Assembly (NCBI GenBank): GCA_037951165.1
Contig: JBBDHG010000051.1
Coordinates: forward strand, 1,708,001 to 1,772,000
Direction of reading: 5' to 3'
Origin: Lophius americanus
Lineage: Eukaryota > Chordata > Actinopteri > Lophiiformes > Lophiidae
DNA: 64,000 nucleotides
Below, one piece after another: positions 58,155 to 64,000 of this stretch. Under the pieces are notes generated by a model. The model saw only the letters and a program-made list of their open reading frames with translations, did not search any database and was not told the DNA's origin. Within the stretch, counting starts at the first letter, position 1. Every line of letters starts with the position of its first letter. The position numbers and the translations under genes were made by a program.

Positions 58155-58330
58155 ATGGGCGGGGCTAAGCTCAGTCTGTTAGCAGGCATCCCACATCCAG
58201 AGACTGAGCCTCAGGTTGGATTCCAGCTGCGGCCCGTTCAAGTTCTGTCTTCCTGTTTCCTGTCCGACTTTTCATCTGTCCTGTCATCAAAGACTTCTGA
58301 TGTCAGAGAACGTGGAATAAACCTGTGAAT
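58155..58330 (+). mobile_element. tRNA-derived SINE (fish type with C/T-rich body)
   Basis: A-box-like taagctcagtctgttag (58165-58181) and B-box-like ggttggattcc (58214-58224) are spaced as in a tRNA. They are followed by agctgcggcccgttcaagtt, cttcctgtttcctgtccgac and ctgtcctgtcatcaaag. This is the typical body of this SINE, whose fuller copies read tttcctgtctctc...tgtcaaataaag. The ending gtggaataaacctgtgaa is the likely tail. Confidence 0.75.
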
Positions 58331-58474
58331 CCAAAAATCCCTGATGTTATATGTAAAAACACGTTCAAGTCGCATGTCCAAAAGACAGAAAAGCATCAAG
58401 GTTATTCTCCATAACTATAAATGGAAGTAGGAAAGGGTCCCTGGTTTAATGGCTTGCCCTCCATAGCAATGGGT
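58331..58474. other. Intergenic, nothing recognised
   Basis: Short stretch with one outlying minisatellite-like phrase (agcatcaaggtta). Confidence 0.45.
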
Positions 58475-58650
58475 CAAGTGCAGCGAAGAGGCCTGTAGTT
58501 CCTTGTATGTGTTTCTCTGGATCTTCTGTGACTTACTGAATGAATCTCCACCATGTTCATGAAGGAATTTTGGCATACTGCGCTACTGGTGACACTTGCA
58601 AGGCTACTTGGTTTGGCAGGACTGTTATAAGCTGGCCCTTTGACCAAACC
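58475..58650 (-). pseudogene. Tc1-like transposon fragment, copy E
   Basis: gaggcctgtagttccttgta, tctggatcttctgtgactta, ctgaatgaatctccaccatg and ttcatgaaggaa align with copy D 40350-40430 (linker between DNA-binding and catalytic parts). The sequence then jumps to tttggcatactgcgctactg then gtgacacttg, which matches D at 40580-40605. A single internal deletion removes about 150 bp. Confidence 0.75.
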
Positions 58651-59514
58651 CCTTGATTAGCCCATGAGTGGCGGCAGCATCATCATCGTCAGCAGACCCT
58701 CTTCTGAGCTGTGACCTTTCACTTATCATAGCTCATTCTAGGCAAACAGGAGGTCTCCCTCTAACGTTGGTTTCACATATCAATATAAGGACACATACAA
58801 TATCGCAACAGATTAAAGCTGACCATAACACCAACCAGGGCATAAACTCTAACTGTGAAAACCCTCACAGGACCACAAGCATTTGGTGTGCTAACCTCTT
58901 CTAAGGCGGGAACAATTTTAAGTCCTCAGTTTTTTGCTCAGACGCTGTAGGTGTACCAAAAGACGGGGCGAGGAGACGGTAGTGGACGAGGGTGTAAGAG
59001 GCAGATAGACGAGGAATAAGACTGGCAGGCAGCTGGGTGCGTAGACGAGTCGACCACCAGGGGTTGCATAATTGCTGAGGAAGAGGAGGATAAGGCCTCA
59101 GCGGGTGGTGCTGGCGGTGGTAGAGGGGGTGGTGGTCCTTCCTCTGAAGCAACGGCAGAGAGAAAGAGTTGATAGGACAACAGAGCAGGAGTCAAGTCTT
59201 CATTTCTGCACAGCCTGCACAGCCTTTCCTCTCCTCTGGGTGATACGTCCTCTAACTCCCACATGAAACTATTTTCTGGGCCTGCAATCCTTCAAAAATC
59301 ATCCACTGTCACAAGGATGCAGGGAAATGAGTTCATGTATTTTTACATCCAGGATGGATTCTTGTTATTTTCATTCATCTGGCTACTTCAGCAAGTTTCT
59401 GAACTCTCAACACCTGTCTAGGAAACAGGCAGCACAAGGAGAAAAATGATGAGAAGTACAAAAAGTCAGATAAGATTTGTACGGTTTTAACAATAAACCA
59501 ATCAAATATAACAC
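58651..59514. other. Intergenic; unassigned 108-codon frame on minus strand
   Basis: The minus-strand frame 58938-59264 starts MWELEDVSPRGEERLCRLCR and contains a proline run (PPPPLPPPAPPAEA), then a serine run. It shows no domain I know. Proline- and serine-rich low complexity and an overlapping frame (58901-59152) argue for a chance frame. No splice context supports an exon. Confidence 0.3.
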
Positions 59515-59882
59515 ACGCCAATCAGCCAGAAAATTAAAACCACTTACCTTACATTGTGTAGCTCCTCTTTTGCAGCAGAAAACAGCTCAGTGATGCCTGA
59601 GTAACACCTTTCAACCAAAACCAGCCTCAAACTTTTTCACTACACTCACTTTGGCACAATGGACCTTGGGTGCCAGTTGACCACTTTGGGAAGTTATAAC
59701 CACTGCAGACCAGGAGCCCCCAGCAAGACCTGCAGCTGTAGAGCTGACAAGTCACCACAATTTGACTGAAAAGTCTCTCCATCTTTTCTGCCCACAACTC
59801 AAACCTCTCAAACCCTATACGGAGGCCATAACATTAAAACCATGGACTGGTAAGTGGTTATGATGTTATAGCTGATCTTATT
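59515..59882 (-). mobile_element. Tc1-like family 2 deletion derivative with TIRs (2)
   Basis: The left end caatcagccagaaaattaaa then accacttacc is mirrored at the right by ggtaagtggttatgatgtta then tagctgatctta. Inside, gttataaccactgcagacca, ggagcccccagcaagacctg, cagctgtagagctgacaagt and caccacaatttgactg are the antisense of the transposase helix-turn-helix segment (family: gaccactgcagaccgggaac...aagagctgcagttttgg). The catalytic part is absent. About 365 bp. Confidence 0.82.
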
Positions 59883-60330
59883 GCAGTCTACCAAACTGGT
59901 CAAGGCAAAGCTCTGGCCACCTTGAGACCGGATCTAATTGTGGTTTTTGCCTGTTCAAGAGGATGGTTTAGACCTTTATCATCACCTGATTCCATCCGTA
60001 GGCTGGTACCCTGCTGGCTAATAATACCATTGACAGTATTTGTTAACCCGAGCCCCAACCGATGCGGTTTGGTATCAGTTTCTTGTCCTACATATTGACC
60101 TGCCATAGGCCCTTGCTGATACAACCCTCCCTCCCAACCCAACCCGAAAGAGCAGTAGTAGAATGGAGAAGGCAGAGCTGGGGGACCGAGGCGAGGACTT
60201 CACCCAGCTGCTCCAGAGAACTTCCTATCAATCAGGCTCAATCAGTGTGAGCTATGGGCTCATCATTGAACCTCCGAGAAGTTCAGCTCCAGCAGAACGC
60301 GGCTGCTCTGCTGCTGGACCATCATGGACG
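59883..60330. other. Intergenic, nothing recognised
   Basis: An 80-codon minus-strand frame at 59900-60142 without motif. Confidence 0.45.
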
Positions 60331-60610
60331 TAAAACATAGAGCGAGGCTGAGCAGAATCAATAGCAGTAAAGGAGAGCATTTAATGTTTCATTATTCCAT
60401 TCTCCTGACCTACCACCGCCCCATGCTGTTGTTGCCCCGGGGCTGAAGCTCATTGTCACTCACATCGGCTCATTAAGTGCCAATCACGCAGTACTCCAGG
60501 CTATAATTTTGCCGGCACTTGGTGGCGCCGCAGATGTCACATAATGATCCACTGCCTGCTTCCTGCATTATTCAGCTTCGTCAGGCTGCAGTTGACTGAG
60601 TTTACCCTTG
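60331..60610. other. Candidate conserved non-coding stretch
   Basis: High-complexity, repeat-free: agcatttaatgtttcattat, gctcattaagtgccaatcac, ggctataattttgccggcac, cctgcattattcagc. No frame. Texture-based inference. Confidence 0.3.
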
Positions 60611-61792
60611 ACACTGAACTCTAGTCAGCCGGTAATCGGGTTTACTGGTGGCCTCTATAAACAGGTAGAAGGTTGCAGCTCCTGCACCTCCGCCTTTACA
60701 GAAGCAACATGTTCTATGTGTTTGTCTAAAAACACACAAACACATTCAAATAATCACTTCCATTATGCATGTTTTTTACTCTGGTGTTAACCCTCCAGCT
60801 TCATCTGGACATTTCTTCTCTTCACTTTTGACTGTTTTGATCTTTCTGCCTGGGATTATGTAACTGGCATCAGTTTCGGAAAGATGGTGTGTTTTGGACA
60901 GAGTTAGAGAAAATTCTCAAAAAAAACAGAAAAGTCACAAAATTATTATGTGTTTGCCTTTTTAAACTGGGGGCTCATGCAATCCTCAACAAATCCAAAG
61001 TAAATCCTTAGTAGTGCCTTACTATTTTCACTGATACCAGAGTCATTTTCTCTCTTAATATTCTATGAGGAACTATCAAGGGTGGCTGAAACTCCATGTA
61101 GTAGATTAACTGAAATACCAATAACGTAAAAAATCCAAATGTTGCTGTGGAACTTTCCTACAAAGCATCTCAGCATTACCCTCAAAAGTGAGATTGTTGA
61201 TAATGATGGAACCAAAATATTTGTAGCTGACAACAGATTTCACCTCTTGACCATGAATAATTATACACTGAGTCAGAGGAGCATGACATGTCTTTAGCCT
61301 TGGCTACGTTAAGGTTGAGAAACGAGTATTGGCACCAGTTTAAAAAGTAATCAACCACAGGGCCATGGCTTGACTCATCATCATTGAGGAGACTGACAAT
61401 AACTGAATCATCTGTTCTCAGACTGGCTCCTACAGACTGACTGTCTGGGAACAGTCAGACCCAATGATGGTTTTAGCAGGTGAAATTCCTCATTGGGATT
61501 ATTAATCTCAAGTACGATACATACCATATCTGAGCAACTTTCATACACTAAAATAAGAAAATACAATCGATTAATCAAAATGATGATAGTGGGATTTCAG
61601 ACACAACTACATTGAACAGTTGCAATATTTTCACAATCCTTCGAGATAGATTTAAATCCCTCTAAAGTTAAAAGAAAATAAAACAATAAAAACATGTATA
61701 TATATTTTAATATAGTACAATATCACTTATTGCCTATTACCAGCCTGGTGGTGGGTGAAGGTACAGCAGGTCAGTCGCAAAAGCTAATTTAA
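60611..61792. other. Intergenic, nothing recognised
   Basis: Around 61290-61450 ccttggctacgttaaggttg and the following text resemble von Willebrand A/matrilin-like genes' or LINE 3' prose only vaguely. Not assignable. Confidence 0.4.
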
Positions 61793-61880
61793 GATCAGAT
61801 AAGACTTTATTTATCTCAAATGGACATTTAAGTGTTCAACAGCAGCACCAAGACCGACAAGCACACACAATACACAATGG
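61793..61880 (-). mobile_element. LINE 3'-tail fragment (GATAAGAC tail)
   Basis: agatcagataagactttatt then tatctcaaatggacatttaa and caacagcagcacc is the reverse complement of a common fish LINE tail ending ataaagtctTATCT. The 3' end only. Confidence 0.6.
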
Positions 61881-62449
61881 ACCTAAACTGGGAAAAATAT
61901 ATTTCATTCAACTTTTGATTACAGCAACTTTGGTAATAATGCCGTTTAGCATCAACTGCTTCAACATCCAGCTTTGCCGCCTACCATTTCTGATAAAAAA
62001 TGTCCATATCCGTATAATTTATTACTCAGTTTCATAATATTCAACCACCTCATAGTTTTCATAGTTCTCCGTTTTCAATTTTGAACTACGTGGACAGATC
62101 AGTGGTAGCATAGCAATGTTACAATGACTACATTATATAATAGTAATGTAATTAGAACAATAAGCATTCCTTAGCATCAAATAATTTAGACGGTGACGAA
62201 TCAACAGCTTTTCCAATGAAGACAGTTTGGGAGTGCTATTGGGGGATAATGATGATGTTGGATCCACTATTGACATTTTCAAAATGGTGGACGTATTTCA
62301 AATCCCAGTGGGACGACTAAATCATGACCAGTCCTTATTTTAACGTAAAAAAGTACTCCAATGTTGTTCAAATCTGCCAAGTAGTGTCAGAAAAATTGTT
62401 TATAGAGATGGATTTGCTAATAAATGCTTATCACACCGAAAAATAAAAT
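61881..62449. other. Intergenic, nothing recognised
   Basis: AT-rich with no signature. Confidence 0.5.
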
Positions 62450-63375
62450 GTGTATAATTTACGGTCAACTACAAGTGGTTGCTAAAATTTTACTGTAAAA
62501 AAAAAAGGCGACCATGTCGAAGGCATTGAGCTGAATAACCATAACACTTATAACGTAAAACGTTTTATGGTTACATACTTAGTTGCATAAATTGAAAGTA
62601 AATTACATTAATTTCAGACTTTTAACCTAAAAGTCAACAATATTTCACAAATATTTACCATATTTTCATCATATTTTGTCTGTTAAATGTAAGGGATGCT
62701 GTTGCTACATGGTTAGAGTCGGTTATTAACATTTTCATAGCAGCGAAATCTGATATTTATACAGAATAATACTTTTAGAGTAATAACTTGCTTGTCAAAA
62801 TATGGCATTGTTTCTTTAATCTTACCAAAAGTGTGTATTTTCACTGTAAAATTATGTTTTCCACATTTTTTGACCAGAAATTAGGAGATTATTTACCGTT
62901 TCTTGATTTTGGATTATGCGCCCTATCTACTACAATGATACTGTTTTGAAACGTACCGTCTTTTACAGGCAGTTGTTTTTTACAGTATTCTCTTGCAATT
63001 CATGTAATTACTATGCAATGGTAAACAGGTTGACATTAAATCCGTTTTCTCAATGGTAATATACTGTAATGTGTTTTACATGGTGACTGTATTTTTGACA
63101 AGAATAGCCGTAGCAACCGCAGCTTTTTGTATTATACTGTAAATTTTCCAGATTTCTTTTACAGTGCCTTAATTGCCCAGCCTGTACATATGAGGAAGAC
63201 TGCAGGTTCTAAAAGCTGAAGACACATACTGAAGGATCATACTATAGAGATAGACTATAAATATAGATAGACTCATACTCTTGCAATTTCTCACAGTATT
63301 TTTTACAGTGAAGTTCTGGAACCTCAGCTGCTAGAGTTTTACTGTGATGTACACAGAATTAATATTTTACAGTGC
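62450..63375. repeat. TTTTACGGTAAAAT-type palindromic repeat block 3
   Basis: Recurring aaaattttactgtaaaa, cactgtaaaattatg, tttttacagtattctc, atactgtaatgtgttttaca then tggtgactg, gccgtagcaaccgcagcttt and tatactgtaaattttcc, ending ttttacagtgaagttctgga and attttacagtgcagc. It has the same phrase order as blocks at 26.0-26.4 and 44.8-45.2 kb. The longest block of the three. Confidence 0.7.
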
Positions 63376-64000
63376 AGCGGCTGCTTTTGCTTCCTCTTCA
63401 TTTAACATTTACTGCATAAAGGACTTCAAACGGTCGGCTTTAATAAAACACAGATCCAGTTTGATTCAAAGGGAGTTTTTGGCTCAAGGCCCAGCCAAAC
63501 TCAGAGTTCAGGGAGGACGGAGGCAAAAGGGCGTCCGATGTGATAGAAATGTTAAAAATTATTTCAAGGTTTCCTGGGAAGGCTGTGATTAAAAATGAAG
63601 CGTTAGCTCGGCGTAGCGGTGAGCGGAATGAGAAGTGTCATGTGCCAGCAGCCATGATGCTAACTTTAATTGACAGGTTGTCATAGTTCAGACAAATAAA
63701 TCACTCAGAGCCGGGAGAGACAGAGACCCGAGACGCTAGCAGCTCTGATTCCACACGTTAAAAAAAGAACAAATTACAGGGAGGAGGCCGGGAAACGTGA
63801 CGGAGGCAGGGGAACGTGGTCTTATTTAATCAAGATGACGAGCGCCAATGAAACGCAGAAAAGTTTAAATTGTATTGTTAATTAAACACAAAGTTAAATA
63901 GAAAAATGAAAACTGACTGATATTATCCTAAATATTGGAGGTCCCCCCATGAAACCTGATCATTTTACCTCCTGCATGATGAGTAAGGCCAAACATCCCA
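63376..64000. other. Intergenic; candidate conserved non-coding part 63590-63860
   Basis: Repeat-free with gctaactttaattgacaggt then tgtcatag (TALE/homeodomain-like) and acaaataaatcactcagagc. The 82-codon frame at 63344-63592 has no motif. Confidence 0.3.

Noticed and set aside
58938..59264. 108-codon frame with Pro and Ser runs
   Set aside because: Noted as the most protein-like orphan frame, but low complexity and a competing overlapping frame make a gene call unsafe.
60250..60330. LQQNAAALLL-like peptide resembling LINE QNAAARLL
   Set aside because: Too short, and none of the neighbouring blocks (DYCN, HWLP) is present.
61290..61450. Possible host or LINE 3' UTR resemblance
   Set aside because: Only vague wording-level similarity, without a motif or frame.

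Overview
This window looks like teleost (probably percomorph) nuclear DNA. The evidence is the repeat content: L2- and L1/Tx1-type LINE relics with fish-type reverse transcriptase signatures, two Tc1-like transposon families, tRNA-derived SINEs with the usual fish bodies and tails, long (CA)n and (TA)n tracts, and many minisatellites. I found no intact host protein-coding gene and no convincing host exon. Almost every open frame is under 140 codons and is a chance frame, a frame created by a tandem repeat, or a piece of a dead transposon. No tRNA gene, rRNA gene or CRISPR array was seen.

Layout. 1-10 kb: anonymous intergenic DNA, a degenerate SINE (3.7 kb), a 27-bp minisatellite (4.3 kb), Tc1 copy A (6.7-7.5 kb), palindromic CTCGTAATTACGAG units (8.3 kb) and an old ~160-bp repeat array (8.5-9.6 kb). 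10-19 kb: a fragment of a second Tc1 family (10.4 kb), a repeat zone rich in gcgaatgt/gcaaat motifs (12-13 kb), the first copy of a family I call R300 (13.5 kb), a TAAT-rich stretch (14-15 kb), an L2/Rex-type RT scrap (15.6 kb), SINE pieces (17.6-17.9 kb), a ~25-bp minisatellite (18.2 kb) and a foldback (18.7 kb). 19.4-24.8 kb: the largest single object, a decayed L1/Tx1-type LINE on the minus strand with ORF1 coiled coil, ORF2 endonuclease, RT and C-terminus in order, broken by an R300 insertion and by another dispersed repeat. 25-36 kb: a palindromic TTTTACGGTAAAAT-type repeat with (TA)41, Tc1 copies B and C, a 240-bp hairpin directly beside a 5'-truncated L2, two further LINE scraps, and an R300 copy carrying a nested tRNA-SINE. 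36-46 kb: a 29-bp minisatellite whose every unit carries an RFX X-box-like palindrome (38.2-38.6 kb), Tc1 copy D, a 41-bp minisatellite (41.5-42.2 kb) and a fourth R300 copy. 46-64 kb: SINE and LINE tails, an AT-rich local duplication, two short Tc1-family-2 deletion derivatives with terminal inverted repeats (52.4 and 59.5 kb), a degenerate minisatellite (57 kb), a SINE (58.2 kb) and another TTTTACGGTAAAAT-type block (62.5-63.4 kb).

Between the repeats lie several high-complexity, homeodomain-motif-rich stretches (about 14.1-15.2, 16.5-17.1, 25.25-25.66, 28.2-28.5, 37.0-37.3, 39.3-39.7, 51.4-51.8, 60.3-60.6 and 63.6-63.9 kb). They have no coding signal and read like candidate conserved non-coding elements of a gene desert or a long intron. 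That is inference, and only a cross-species alignment would settle it. No new enzymatic or defence system is visible. The most unusual items are the X-box minisatellite, the R300 family with a shared terminus and internal tandem units, and the shared internal deletion that removes the second catalytic Asp region from the Tc1 copies.
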